A DNA stretch of 51,579 nucleotides from positions 1 through 51,579 of the forward strand of contig JAIYAP010000017.1 of the NCBI GenBank assembly GCA_027488935.1. Reading direction: 5' to 3'. Source of the DNA: Saprospiraceae bacterium (GTDB lineage Bacteria > Bacteroidota > Bacteroidia > Chitinophagales > Saprospiraceae). The position numbers and the translations under genes are program-made. The notes under the pieces were generated by a model, which saw only the letters and a list, made by a program, of their open reading frames with translations, searched no databases and had not been told where the DNA came from. Of the stretch, positions 1 through 8,892 are shown piece by piece (within the stretch, counting starts at the first letter, position 1; each line of letters opens with the position of its first letter).

Positions 1-129
1 CGAAGATTTGTTGTTGTCAAGTTTTTCTAAACCCAGTTGTGGTGCAACTTGCAGGGTGTTGTGGTTGGTTGCAAATTGAGCACTCAGAACGAAAGGAAGG
101 AAGCAGAGAACAAAAACAAATGATTTCAT
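1..129 (-). CDS. Secreted protein, 5' end only (runs off window)
   Basis: An open frame starts at the ATG whose complement is at 127-129 and runs off the left edge without a stop, giving 43 residues. The N-terminus begins MKSFVFVLCFLPFVLSAQ: a Lys, a hydrophobic core, then S-A-Q, a typical Bacteroidota Sec signal peptide with cleavage before Gln. The visible mature part (FATNHNTLQVAPQLGLEK) is too short to name a family. It could be a T9SS substrate or any periplasmic protein. Confidence 0.6.
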   Translation of the reverse strand, partial: MKSFVFVLCFLPFVLSAQFATNHNTLQVAPQLGLEKLDNNKSS

Positions 130-453
130 GACTTACAGATTGATGATGTTGGAAGATTTTGTTTGCCGTTTGGCTGTTTGATGATACAAAGATGGCGCGC
201 ATGGCAGGCATCTACGGAGGGCTTTCGTTTTTTGGTAAGCTTGGGGCTGGAATTGGTAAGGATGGGCGGTTTTTGGTTTTTGGGGGCTTGCGCGGGGTCG
301 ATAGCGGGCAGAGCCCGATCGAAAGACGCACGAGGTTGGAACCTCGCGCGAGCGGAGGGAATAAAAGAAATTTTATTCTAAAAAAACTTGTCTATATTTC
401 GTGCAATCTAAAACTTGTAAGCCTTTTTGAGTCTTGAAATAGATTAAACTTGT
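130..453. other. Intergenic region with GC-rich hairpins
   Basis: This 324-bp gap between the divergent secreted-protein gene and the AraC gene has no convincing gene. A markedly GC-rich block at about 283-361 sits in otherwise AT-rich sequence. It contains the hairpins GGGC-AGA-GCCC (306-316) and CGAGGT-TGGA-ACCTCG (331-346). The block could be a dispersed palindromic repeat or a structured leader. The A/T-rich 370-453 part is presumably the promoter and leader of the AraC gene. Confidence 0.4.
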
Positions 454-1710
454 ATGCAATCTTTAAAAGCCACCGATCCACCATTTTTACAAATAACTAC
501 TGCTAAAAACCAGCATTTTGATTTTCGGCTGGATCGCTATGTCTCCACCTTAATTAATACGTCTTTCCCAGCCCATGCTATCCGGCGTTATGATTTTTAT
601 GCCGTATTATGGTTGAAGGGTGGAAGCGGGCGTTTTATGGTTGATTTTCAAGTCTATGATTTCACGGGCGAAAAAATGATTTTTTTGTCTCCAGGTCAAT
701 TTTTCAATGTTCAATCGGGCAAATTTGACTTGATCCGCTATTCTTTTCGACGCGATTTTTTTTGTGTCCTGGAAAACAACCCGGATCTTTTATGCAACGG
801 CGTGTTGTTCAACCATGTTTATGCCGTTGCCTCCATTGAAATTTCTGAAGCATTAAGCGCCACTTTTTTGCAAATTAATACACAGTTTGCACATGCCTTT
901 ACTTTAAATGAATATGAACAAAAGGAGCAGGTTTACACAATTTTAAAAAAACTACTCAGTACTGCAGTTTCAGCCTGGTATGCCCAATCGCCTTTTCACC
1001 CAGATATGACTGAAGTGGAAACGAATCAATTATTTGCCTTAAAACAAACCATAGACCGGCATTTAACAGCTGTCCCAACTTTTTCAACGTTTGCCTCGGA
1101 ATTAGGTCTTCCAGACCAGCAACTGCGCCTGTTCATTCGCAAACGGATTGGTATGCCCGTCGGAAAATTGGTTGCATTACGGCAGGTTTTGGAAGCACAA
1201 AGGGCCTTAAGTTTTACTGATATACCCATTAAAGAAATTTCCAATAATTTAGGATTTGAATCACCTACCTATTTTACCCGATTTTTTAAAAACCATACCG
1301 GAATGCCTCCAGAAGAATTCCGGCATCAATATGGAGGCGAGGTGCCTGACACGCTCATGTTGGCGCTGGAAGCGCTGATTGAGCAACATTTCCGCAGCGA
1401 ACGCAAAGCTTCATTTTACGCAAAAAAGTTACACGTAAGCACCCGTACACTGACCGATATATTAAAAAGAAAAATGAACACCACAGCAATGCGGTTGATA
1501 CATCAGCGACTTCTATTGGAAGCCAAGCATGCGCTCTCTCAACTAGAACAATCCATTAAAACCATTGCATTTGACCTGCATTTCGAGGAACCTGGCCATT
1601 TTAGCCGTTTTTTCAAAAAAGCAACCGGTTGCACGCCCGAGCAATTTAGGGCAAAACTGGCAGGCTCGGCACAACAACCCATCTCGCAGCACTGGATGCT
1701 TGGCAATTAA
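454..1710 (+). CDS. AraC-family regulator with two HTH domains
   Basis: This is a predicted cytoplasmic DNA-binding transcription regulator of 418 aa. Residues 1-130 resemble the cupin-like N-terminal sensor of AraC proteins. Residues about 195-293 form a full AraC HTH domain, with the signature around IKEISNNLGFESPTYFTRFF and then GMPPEEFR. Residues about 298-402 form a second, diverged AraC domain (IKTIAFDLHFEEPGHFSRFF, GCTPEQFR). Typical AraC proteins have one such domain and about 280-300 aa, so this looks like an internal duplication. It lies upstream of and codirectional with the SnoaL-like and YHS genes, which are plausible targets. The ligand is unknown. Confidence 0.88.
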   Translation: MQSLKATDPPFLQITTAKNQHFDFRLDRYVSTLINTSFPAHAIRRYDFYAVLWLKGGSGRFMVDFQVYDFTGEKMIFLSPGQFFNVQSGKFDLIRYSFRRDFFCVLENNPDLLCNGVLFNHVYAVASIEISEALSATFLQINTQFAHAFTLNEYEQKEQVYTILKKLLSTAVSAWYAQSPFHPDMTEVETNQLFALKQTIDRHLTAVPTFSTFASELGLPDQQLRLFIRKRIGMPVGKLVALRQVLEAQRALSFTDIPIKEISNNLGFESPTYFTRFFKNHTGMPPEEFRHQYGGEVPDTLMLALEALIEQHFRSERKASFYAKKLHVSTRTLTDILKRKMNTTAMRLIHQRLLLEAKHALSQLEQSIKTIAFDLHFEEPGHFSRFFKKATGCTPEQFRAKLAGSAQQPISQHWMLGN

Positions 1711-1832
1711 ATACGCTCTTATAAAATAGTATAACCCAAACGTTTTTTTGTGCATTTCCTCGGATCTGGCAAGGCCCCACCTTTGCAGCATCAAATCAAT
1801 CAAATTACATCACACAAAAAAACAACAACACA

Positions 1833-2192
1833 ATGTCAACTTTATTGCAAAATGTTCAAGCCCTGGACCAAATGGTCGTAGATGGTAAAATTCTCGACGC
1901 CGTAGAAAAGTACTTCGCAGAAAACGTTATTACAACGGAAGGAAATGGCGAACCAAGTAAAGGGAAAGCTGCTAAAATTGCCGGGTTAAAAGCCTTTTTT
2001 GCTGAAATCGCAACGGTAAACAGCATCAAATTACACGCTCAGGGGGTAGACGAAACCGGCATGGTCACTTTTTCAGAATTTACATTCGACCTTCAAAAAG
2101 CAGATGGATCACGCATTCTTTGGAATGAAATCCTGCGCCGTAAATGGGCTGCAGGTCAAGTTACAGACGAGCGTTATTACACAGCAGCCTAA
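1833..2192 (+). CDS. SnoaL-like / NTF2-fold protein
   Basis: A 119-aa protein without a signal peptide. Its pattern is that of small NTF2/SnoaL-like proteins: an N-terminal helix (LLQNVQALDQMVVDGKILDA), the segment EKYFAENVITTEG, and closing strands (WNEILRRKWAAGQVTDERYY). Such proteins form a cone-shaped alpha+beta fold and may be enzymes or ligand carriers; no catalytic set can be assigned here. It lies 122 bp after the AraC gene and 53 bp before the YHS gene, and probably shares a transcript with the latter. The substrate is unknown. Confidence 0.75.
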   Translation: MSTLLQNVQALDQMVVDGKILDAVEKYFAENVITTEGNGEPSKGKAAKIAGLKAFFAEIATVNSIKLHAQGVDETGMVTFSEFTFDLQKADGSRILWNEILRRKWAAGQVTDERYYTAA

Positions 2193-2245
2193 AAGGTTTT
2201 TTCGAACAATTTTCAATTCAAATCATTCAAATTCAATCATTTAAA

Positions 2246-2701
2246 ATGAACCATAAATTTTTATTGCTAAGCATCGCGCTGCTCATTACTACTTTTAAGT
2301 TGCAAGCGCAGTCTACCGATTTCAATACCGATGCCACTAAAATTGCCTTATTAGGTTACAGTCCGGTTTCATACCTGGATATCAATTTGGCGCAACGTGG
2401 ATCCAAGGAATTTAAAAGCACCTACGACGGAGTGCATTACTACTTTACAAGTATAGATCAAAAAACAAAATTTGACGCTACTCCAGCAAAATATGTACCC
2501 CAATATGGTGGATACTGTGCTACTGGGATTGCGGTTGGTGCAAAATTCCGTACCGATCCAAATAAATTTCTGGTACGCAATGGAAAACTTTATGTCTTTC
2601 TATATGATCTGGAAGTGGATGCCGAACAATTGTGGCTCGCTGATGAAAAGGGAATGTCTGCAAAAGCAGAAGAAAATTGGAAAACAATGTCGAAGAAGTA
2701 A
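2246..2701 (+). CDS. Secreted YHS-domain protein
   Basis: A 151-aa protein. The ATG at 2246 was preferred over a longer frame because it begins a clear signal peptide (MNHKFLLLSIALLITTFKLQAQ). The mature part carries a YHS-like domain: ALLGYSPVSYLD, then VHYYFTSIDQKTKFDATPAKYVPQYGGYCA with the conserved Tyr/Gly/Cys. YHS domains are thought to bind metal or occur with copper and multiheme proteins; the role here is unknown. The same arrangement, a small NTF2-like gene followed by a secreted YHS gene under an adjacent AraC regulator, suggests a co-regulated unit. A strong terminator follows. Confidence 0.8.
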   Translation: MNHKFLLLSIALLITTFKLQAQSTDFNTDATKIALLGYSPVSYLDINLAQRGSKEFKSTYDGVHYYFTSIDQKTKFDATPAKYVPQYGGYCATGIAVGAKFRTDPNKFLVRNGKLYVFLYDLEVDAEQLWLADEKGMSAKAEENWKTMSKK

Positions 2702-2715
2702 TAAAATTGGCAAGA

Positions 2716-2750
2716 AAAGCGGCATCTACTTCGGTAGTTGCCGCTTTTTT
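2716..2750 (+). terminator. Rho-independent terminator after YHS gene
   Basis: Arms 2716-2729 and 2734-2747 pair over 14 positions with one T/T mismatch around a TTCG tetraloop (2730-2733), followed by a T run to 2750. It ends the SnoaL/YHS transcript. Confidence 0.85.
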
Positions 2751-2850
2751 ATTTTATCCCAAATCCGCCAAGGTTGCGCCGCAATCCGAAATTTTTACCA
2801 CCATTACTGTTGAATTTACCTATGTTTGGGCAACTCTTTTAAGACTCAGA

Positions 2851-3690
2851 ATGCTTATGCAAAAGACTATTCTTGTAGCACTCTTGTTTGGCTGTGCTTG
2901 CGCGCACGTACGTGCACAAGAAGTCACCAAATCACCCTTATTATACAAGCAATTACATATTAAATCGGCAGAAGGTTACCTGTACGAAGCACGCGAGGAT
3001 ACCCTACCCTTCCTGCTTACGGTTGAAAACTTCAATGTGGCCGGAAATCGAACCCAAATCGATATTTATGATACCTCGGGAATAAGAAGCACCTATGCCT
3101 ATATTTTTGACCAGGATACGATCTACACAGAACGGCGTACTTTTTTCCGCAATAAACTCAGTTCGGTGACGAAGGTGTACCGCGATGAAAAGGGCAATAT
3201 TGTAAAATATGAAGATTTTGATGAAAAAGGCAAAAAAACCGGCAACACCCAAACCATGCGATATAATAAAAAACGGGAAGTCATAGAAGATAAAATATTT
3301 ATATATAACAGATTGGTTTCCCATAAAAAAATCAAATACCATCCAGATGGCAAAGTCAAAAAAACACGTATCCTGTATCCGAAAAACGGACAAAAACCCG
3401 GGGATTTAGTCCCGCCTTTCATCCGTCTGAATACGCAAACGGATTCAGAAAACAAGAAACAGGAAACAATCGAAAATTATAAAGGATACCCGGGTAAGAT
3501 GATCCGTACCAGCATCATTTTTTACGCAAAAAACTATTACTTAGGTGTAAAAGGCTTTCTAGATCTTAAAATGTATGACAGAGTGGTCACGGAAAGGTAC
3601 TACCAACCCAATGGACTGCTGGATTTTGAAGAACAATTCCTAAATGGTAAGTTTATCGGAAAAAAAGTGTACAAGTACTTGTATTACTGA
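2851..3690 (+). CDS. Secreted protein with MORN/YwqK-like repeats
   Basis: A 279-aa protein. The open frame extends upstream into the YHS gene, but the ATG at 2851 (or 2857) starts a signal peptide, MLMQKTILVALLFGCACA, ending A-Q-E. The mature part has repeated strand-like motifs such as VYRDEKGNIVKYEDFDEKGK, YHPDGKVKKTRILYPKNG and YYQPNGLLDFEEQFLNGK. These resemble MORN or YwqK-type repeats (Y-x-x-D/N-G-x-x) that form extended beta surfaces. No enzymatic motif is visible. It is probably a periplasmic or surface protein of unknown function. It lies upstream of a lipoprotein and a barrel gene in the same direction. Confidence 0.65.
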   Translation: MLMQKTILVALLFGCACAHVRAQEVTKSPLLYKQLHIKSAEGYLYEAREDTLPFLLTVENFNVAGNRTQIDIYDTSGIRSTYAYIFDQDTIYTERRTFFRNKLSSVTKVYRDEKGNIVKYEDFDEKGKKTGNTQTMRYNKKREVIEDKIFIYNRLVSHKKIKYHPDGKVKKTRILYPKNGQKPGDLVPPFIRLNTQTDSENKKQETIENYKGYPGKMIRTSIIFYAKNYYLGVKGFLDLKMYDRVVTERYYQPNGLLDFEEQFLNGKFIGKKVYKYLYY

Positions 3691-3728
3691 TACTTACCTT
3701 TTTCAACACCATACAAACCCAATCACAC

Positions 3729-4583
3729 ATGACAAAACATCCACACTACCTGGCTTTTACCTTGCTTTGTCTGCTCCTGCTTGGGAGTTGCGAAAAAAGT
3801 GAAACCATTCGTCAATCCAACGGTGCCGAATTTTGCCCTTTGGCATTCCGTGCCTACCCGCAAACGGGCCCTTTAGATGGCTGTGGTTTGATATTTACTC
3901 CTTTATACTACCCCGTTTTTAAAACGGAAAACGATGGTGTGGTCATGAAGGCGTTGCTCAAAAAACAGAATACGCCTTTTGTAGCAGCCGACCCAAACCC
4001 GAATACCATTGCAACCAGCTACCTGGGGTTCCACCGAACGGAGCCCAAATGTGAATTTGAACTTACATTTAAAAAAATCACCATGGCTGAAGCGACCCGG
4101 GTTTCACTGTATATTGGTAAAACAACCACCAATGCCAGTTTTTCCTACTTTTATATGGGCGATGTTTTGAACAAAATCCCTCCTGGTCCATCGCCAAAAC
4201 ACGCCTGGCAAATTTTTATCCAGCGCGAACTTGCGGGTACCTATACCTTAGGCTATGTTGCCAATGGCACTCCATTCATTGCACAATCGGGCATTCCGGA
4301 TTTTGACTTGGCTTTTTTCTCCATTTCAAATTTAAATGGAGAAAGTACTTTCAAGGTAGATCTGAAAGGCCCTGGTGGCACGGTAGGAAGCATTTTAACC
4401 AAAAGCATTGCCATCCCGGAAAATTATTTTGGCGCCTTTGGTTTTGATATTTTGGAGGCACAACAAACCGATTGTACCGACCGGCTTGTAGAAATCAAAC
4501 TTCAAAAATACCTGTACGTGGGAGGTTTCAGCCAGACCAGGTATGAGGATAATTTTGAGTGCAATACAATTTGGTTCCAATAA
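3729..4583 (+). CDS. Uncharacterised lipoprotein
   Basis: A 284-aa protein with a signal peptide and lipobox (LLCLLLLGSC, Cys at about residue 21), so it is lipid-anchored in the envelope. The mature domain has five further Cys residues, some possibly disulfide-bonded (EFCPL, GCGLIF, PKCEFEL, TDCTD, FECNT). I do not recognise a family. The start is 38 nt after the MORN-like gene and the stop is 14 nt before the beta-barrel gene, so the three genes look like an envelope operon. Confidence 0.65.
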   Translation: MTKHPHYLAFTLLCLLLLGSCEKSETIRQSNGAEFCPLAFRAYPQTGPLDGCGLIFTPLYYPVFKTENDGVVMKALLKKQNTPFVAADPNPNTIATSYLGFHRTEPKCEFELTFKKITMAEATRVSLYIGKTTTNASFSYFYMGDVLNKIPPGPSPKHAWQIFIQRELAGTYTLGYVANGTPFIAQSGIPDFDLAFFSISNLNGESTFKVDLKGPGGTVGSILTKSIAIPENYFGAFGFDILEAQQTDCTDRLVEIKLQKYLYVGGFSQTRYEDNFECNTIWFQ

Positions 4584-4597
4584 AAAAAAACCACACC

Positions 4598-5350
4598 ATG
4601 TATAAAATATTTATATTCAGCACTATAACGCTTTTCATTGTTTTGCCATTTTCACTTTTGGCCCTTGAAACCGCACCCGGAGATACCCTTCAGCAGTCGC
4701 AATTGGGGAATCGAAAAATACGCTGGTCAAAAATTTTCCAGCAAAAGGTACAATTCAATCTTGGATTCGACCTGGAGCCAACGCACAAAACCCGAATTGA
4801 ATCTGTAGGAATCAAACCAATTGTGAACCTTGGCCTCTCGTATCAATTTAAGGTAGGAAGCCGTTGGGCCATTCGGCCAGAAATCTGGTACCAGCAATTC
4901 AGCACACCCAGTATCACGGTTATTACTGATAATAAATACGAAACAGATGGCGTGCGTATACAATCCGTTGATACTACAACGCTTCTGCGCATGGCGGGCT
5001 ATAACCTCGGCATTACGGTAATACGGCATTTACCTGCCAACTTTTCCATTTTAGGGGGTGTCCAATGCGGCTGGTACAAAAAAGGCATCACTGAGTTTGG
5101 GGGATACACGTCCGATTTAACGGGAGGTACATCAAGATACTATTCAGTGTCCATCAGCCCATACAAGGCAATACCCAATTGGGTAGAAACGATACAACCT
5201 GGGCTTAAAGTCGGTTTGGAAAAAAAGATCGGTAAGTTTCTTGTGCTCGGGGCATGCATGTACCAATCACTTCGAGATTTAACTAATTTTCCGGAAGGCG
5301 GTAAAAACTATTCCAGCAACTTTTTGGGCTACCTGGGCATACGTTTGTAA
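4598..5350 (+). CDS. Outer-membrane beta-barrel protein
   Basis: A 250-aa protein. The ATG at 4598 was chosen over 4559 because it begins a signal peptide (MYKIFIFSTITLFIVLPFSL). The mature part alternates hydrophobic and polar residues in strand-length segments with Gly turns (VNLGLSYQFKVGSRWAIRPE, GYNLGITVIRHL, LKVGLEKKIGKFLVLGACMY) and ends in a short strand (FLGYLGIRL), as in OmpA-like or PorT-like barrels. The ligand and partner are unknown. It follows the lipoprotein gene by 14 nt and may form an envelope complex with it. Confidence 0.65.
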   Translation: MYKIFIFSTITLFIVLPFSLLALETAPGDTLQQSQLGNRKIRWSKIFQQKVQFNLGFDLEPTHKTRIESVGIKPIVNLGLSYQFKVGSRWAIRPEIWYQQFSTPSITVITDNKYETDGVRIQSVDTTTLLRMAGYNLGITVIRHLPANFSILGGVQCGWYKKGITEFGGYTSDLTGGTSRYYSVSISPYKAIPNWVETIQPGLKVGLEKKIGKFLVLGACMYQSLRDLTNFPEGGKNYSSNFLGYLGIRL

Positions 5351-5362
5351 TGCCAAGCGCTG

Positions 5363-5416
5363 AACCTGCGTTATCCCGAACTTTGATTTTCACCAAAATT
5401 CGGGATGACGCAGGTT
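5363..5416. terminator. Bidirectional terminator between convergent genes
   Basis: 18-nt arms 5363-5380 and 5399-5416 (AACCTGCG..TCCCGAA / TTCGGGA..CGCAGGTT) pair almost perfectly around an 18-nt loop between a plus-strand and a minus-strand gene. The second arm reaches the stop codon of the T9SS gene (5415-5417). Confidence 0.7.
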
Positions 5417-8400
5417 ATTTAACCACGACTAACTTACGCGCCAATTGCGTTGTACCAACCTGAATTTTCAACTGGTACACGCCTGCCGGTAAATCTTTGG
5501 TATTCAGCGGGATGTTTTGGTCGCTTACGTTCCCAACGGTCCATTGTTGTATCATTTTACCGCTTGCATCAGCCAGGGCAAGTTGCACATCGGCAGGTAG
5601 GGGCAACGCGATGGTCAAGGTCGCTTTATCTTTGGCTGGGTTCGGGAATATTTCTGCAAAAAAAGCGCTGCCTGGATCGGTGGTAGCCACAACTTCGCTC
5701 AATTCGAAGTTAAACAAGGCCGTACAACCATTCGCATCGGTTACTTGTAAGGTGTAATTGCCTGCTGGCGCATTCACCAAATCTTCATCACTGATATACG
5801 GAACGCCATTTCTACGCCAGAACACGCCATAAACGCCCGTGCCACCGTCCAGGTCCAACTGAATGGAGCCATTGCTTTCGCCGATGGTGGGTTGGGTAAT
5901 TTCGGTGGCAATGGCCACAATAGGGGTTGGACTAAGCAGGGTATCTGCCAAATAGGAGACGCAGCCCAGCGCATCTGAGATGGTTGCGGTATAAACACCC
6001 GCAGGAATATTCAACAAACTGGCTGTCGTAGCACCATTCGACCATGTATAAGTATATGGTGGGGTACCGCCCGCAACATTGGCTTGTATGCCCCCATTGT
6101 TTGTGCCATAACAAAGTAAATCAGACGTAGTGGCGCTGGCTGCCAAGGTACAACCACTAGTCGCACAATTATCTACCACACCCACCAACGATTGAACACA
6201 ACCCAGCGCATCAGTCACCACTACAATATAAACCTCACCGCTGTTGAGAATTTGGCCATTTTGCACCCCTTCCAGGGAAAAAGGTGCCATACCGCCATCA
6301 ATTTGTACTTTCATGGCTGCTGTAGTCAAGCTGTTGCATTGCTCTTCTACCACCAAATTCATTTTCTCAAACTCAGGCTGGGTAGCACCATCCAGTATTT
6401 TCAGGCAAATATCGCCCGTTTGAACACCGGAAGGACCGTCCAGGGAGGCTATCTGTATATAATAGGTGTCACCTGCATTCAAGTTGCCAACCAACGTAAA
6501 ACCATCGCAACGCAAGGGATTCTTTTGGCAAAAAACGGGTTGAAGTGTGTCGCAATTTCCCTGCCAAACAGCTAATACATGTTCAAATTCGGCCCCGGTA
6601 TTGATGCGCACAGCCCCGGCGCTGGTGGCAATAAATTTGAACCAAACATCGCGTGCAACAGTAGGCACACAGGCAGGAATATACCCGGAAAACTGGGCAT
6701 ACTGGTTACTGGCCGTGACACATTGTCCACCTATAGGCGCTGAAAGCGCATTCAAACAATTGTCATTAACGGGCGGTGTTTGGGTTGTTTTTACGATTTG
6801 AGGACATAAATCACCTTCTACGGTTGCAAAATTACCCGCGATTTGGATCAAATAGGTTTGTCCGGGAATCAATGAAGGCAAATCCAGTTTGCTGCCATGG
6901 TGGTTACCGGCAATTTCCGTCAAATTGGCACAGCCACCGTGATAAACGGTGATGATATCCGAAAAAGTCGCGTTGCTTAATATGCTATATGTCTGATTGG
7001 GTGCCGGAGAAAGCGCAGGGGCAACAAACTGGTACCACACATCTGCCCGCGCCAAGGAATTTAAGGAAGGAATCACCCCGGAGGTTTGTGCATGTCGGTT
7101 ACTTCCTGTGATACAAGCGCCGTCAATTGCTAATTTAACCGCCTGATCGCACGCATCGTTTGCAGGTAAAACAGGAAGCGTGCCTGTCTGCTGAATTTTT
7201 ACACATAAATTGCCTTTCGGTATACCAAAACTGCCATCCCGTCCCGCCACGCGAATCCAGTAACGCGTACCGGTTTGCGCCTGGAAATAGCTGGTTTCGC
7301 TGGTAAATCCGTGCTCATCCTTGTTGTTGCAGGTAATTTCTACCGGATTTGTGCAATCGCCCGTGTATACATTGACAACTTCATTAAAATCGGCCTGGCT
7401 GGTAAATTGCGCAGTACCCGTGAAATCTGCCTCCCATTGATACCACAATCCGGCTAACAAGCGATCGACGCAAGCAGGGCTTGGACCGTCCAGGATCGCC
7501 GTCAAGTTATTGGCTGCGATGCAATCCGCACCACTTTGTAATTCCTTGGCGTTGCTGCACAAATCATTTGCTGCACCCAAACCAACTATTTTCACATTAT
7601 CCACGCCTGCCCACCAGGCATAATCATTGCCATCTTCATATTGAAAAACGATCCGCATCTTTTTAGCGCGGAATTGGGAAATTTCGAACAACAAATGCAC
7701 CGGATTATTGAACAGGGGTCCACCCACATCGGCATTTTGAGATTGCGCCACCTGATATTCTGTACCGTCCTCGCTTTGGACAAAAACGGTCACGATTTCA
7801 GAATAATACCGCAAAATAAAGTCCATATCCAAAAAATACCGGCCAAAAAGGGTGCCGTCTACCCAGGGCGAATACAAGCGTGCCGTTGAATAGGGCGCTG
7901 CATCACCCAAAATATCATCATCAAAAAAGGCAAAACAAGTGCCATCCATCGAACTGCCATTGGCGGCTTTTGTATTGGTGTTGATACCAAACTGCCAATC
8001 CGCATCACCCGAAACGATTTCGGTTGACCAATCCGCTGGTTTTGCACAACTGTTAAAGGCCTCGGCCACCAGGTTCGTACCACCACCACTTGCCACAACT
8101 TTTACATTATCAATACCTGCCCACCAGCCGAAACTGCCACCGTCGTCATATCGGAAAATAAGGCGTGCTTTATTCGACTTTACGATAAAAGACAAATCGT
8201 ATTTTAAAGTCACCACATCGCTGATGGTATCGCCCGTGGAGCCGCCTTCTGCAAACCGTTTTAACAACACCTCTGTTGTGTCATCGAGCAAAAACACGGA
8301 AAAAGATTCATTGGCCGGGCCATAATCGCGATAATGCACATCGACAGAAAACGTAACCGTTTGATAAGGCAATGCATCAAATACCGGAGAAAGTACATCG

Positions 8401-8675
8401 AGGGTAAAAGCAGGGGTATTGTCTCCGTTGGCATCATCGTCGATAAACAGAAAACACGAACCGTTCATGCTTTGTCCGATATCGTCGTTATTTAGAACAG
8501 CATCCCCAATATACCACACGGCGTTCTGGTTTCCCTGAATATTTACCTCCCACCCAATGGGCAAACCACAGTCGTTGAAGTCCTGCTCCAACAAGGTAAG
8601 CTGAGCATGCAGCATGGAAAAGCAACAAAAGGAAAAGATGACAGTCAAAACTTGAGTCCCAAAACGCATAATCAT
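5415..8675 (-). CDS. Large T9SS-secreted surface protein with SprB repeat
   Basis: A 1086-aa protein with a signal peptide (MIMRFGTQVLTVIFSFCCFS..LHAQ). Residues about 26-195 and 203-367 are two related jelly-roll/MAM-like domains, each ending in WWAG[IV]DNVK[IV]V. Residues about 370-765 hold three similar ~130-aa modules (ANDLC/ANDAC/VNDNC at the start, a central W[YF]x[FW], a late GDLC/GDIC). Residues about 770-990 include a SprB-type repeat (GIQANVAGGTPPYTYTWSNG). The last ~80 residues are a type-A T9SS sorting domain (IFPNPAKDKATLTI, LPAGVYQLKI, RKLVVVK). It should be exported by T9SS and anchored to or released from the cell surface, probably as an adhesin. It is single in its strand and ends in the shared terminator. 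Confidence 0.88.
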   Translation of the reverse strand: MIMRFGTQVLTVIFSFCCFSMLHAQLTLLEQDFNDCGLPIGWEVNIQGNQNAVWYIGDAVLNNDDIGQSMNGSCFLFIDDDANGDNTPAFTLDVLSPVFDALPYQTVTFSVDVHYRDYGPANESFSVFLLDDTTEVLLKRFAEGGSTGDTISDVVTLKYDLSFIVKSNKARLIFRYDDGGSFGWWAGIDNVKVVASGGGTNLVAEAFNSCAKPADWSTEIVSGDADWQFGINTNTKAANGSSMDGTCFAFFDDDILGDAAPYSTARLYSPWVDGTLFGRYFLDMDFILRYYSEIVTVFVQSEDGTEYQVAQSQNADVGGPLFNNPVHLLFEISQFRAKKMRIVFQYEDGNDYAWWAGVDNVKIVGLGAANDLCSNAKELQSGADCIAANNLTAILDGPSPACVDRLLAGLWYQWEADFTGTAQFTSQADFNEVVNVYTGDCTNPVEITCNNKDEHGFTSETSYFQAQTGTRYWIRVAGRDGSFGIPKGNLCVKIQQTGTLPVLPANDACDQAVKLAIDGACITGSNRHAQTSGVIPSLNSLARADVWYQFVAPALSPAPNQTYSILSNATFSDIITVYHGGCANLTEIAGNHHGSKLDLPSLIPGQTYLIQIAGNFATVEGDLCPQIVKTTQTPPVNDNCLNALSAPIGGQCVTASNQYAQFSGYIPACVPTVARDVWFKFIATSAGAVRINTGAEFEHVLAVWQGNCDTLQPVFCQKNPLRCDGFTLVGNLNAGDTYYIQIASLDGPSGVQTGDICLKILDGATQPEFEKMNLVVEEQCNSLTTAAMKVQIDGGMAPFSLEGVQNGQILNSGEVYIVVVTDALGCVQSLVGVVDNCATSGCTLAASATTSDLLCYGTNNGGIQANVAGGTPPYTYTWSNGATTASLLNIPAGVYTATISDALGCVSYLADTLLSPTPIVAIATEITQPTIGESNGSIQLDLDGGTGVYGVFWRRNGVPYISDEDLVNAPAGNYTLQVTDANGCTALFNFELSEVVATTDPGSAFFAEIFPNPAKDKATLTIALPLPADVQLALADASGKMIQQWTVGNVSDQNIPLNTKDLPAGVYQLKIQVGTTQLARKLVVVK

Positions 8676-8707
8676 ACTTTTTTAAGGTAAAGGAAATTTG
8701 GCAGAAA

Positions 8708-8738
8708 GATAAAGCGTCCTATTTAAATTGTTCCAATA
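8708..8738 (-). promoter_or_regulatory. Possible promoter of the T9SS adhesin gene
   Basis: Read on the minus strand, a TATCTTTC box (8708-8715; one mismatch to TAnnTTTG) is preceded about 20-22 nt upstream by TTGG. It lies about 33 nt before the start codon. The motif match is partial. Confidence 0.35.
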
Positions 8739-8892
8739 GCCAATGATTAATTTCCAGTTATGACTTTTTGCTTTCAAAACAACATTTTATTGTTCAGAAA
8801 TTAAAAATGTTTCTTAACCTTGCCTTGGAATCCTGCGCCTTGGTGCATGGGTTTGTTATGCAATACCTTAACAGATAAGAAAACGTTGGTTT

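Noticed and set aside
159-437. Open frames upstream of the AraC gene
   Set aside because: They cross a GC-rich hairpin block, have low-complexity Gly/Arg content and no recognisable domain or signal.
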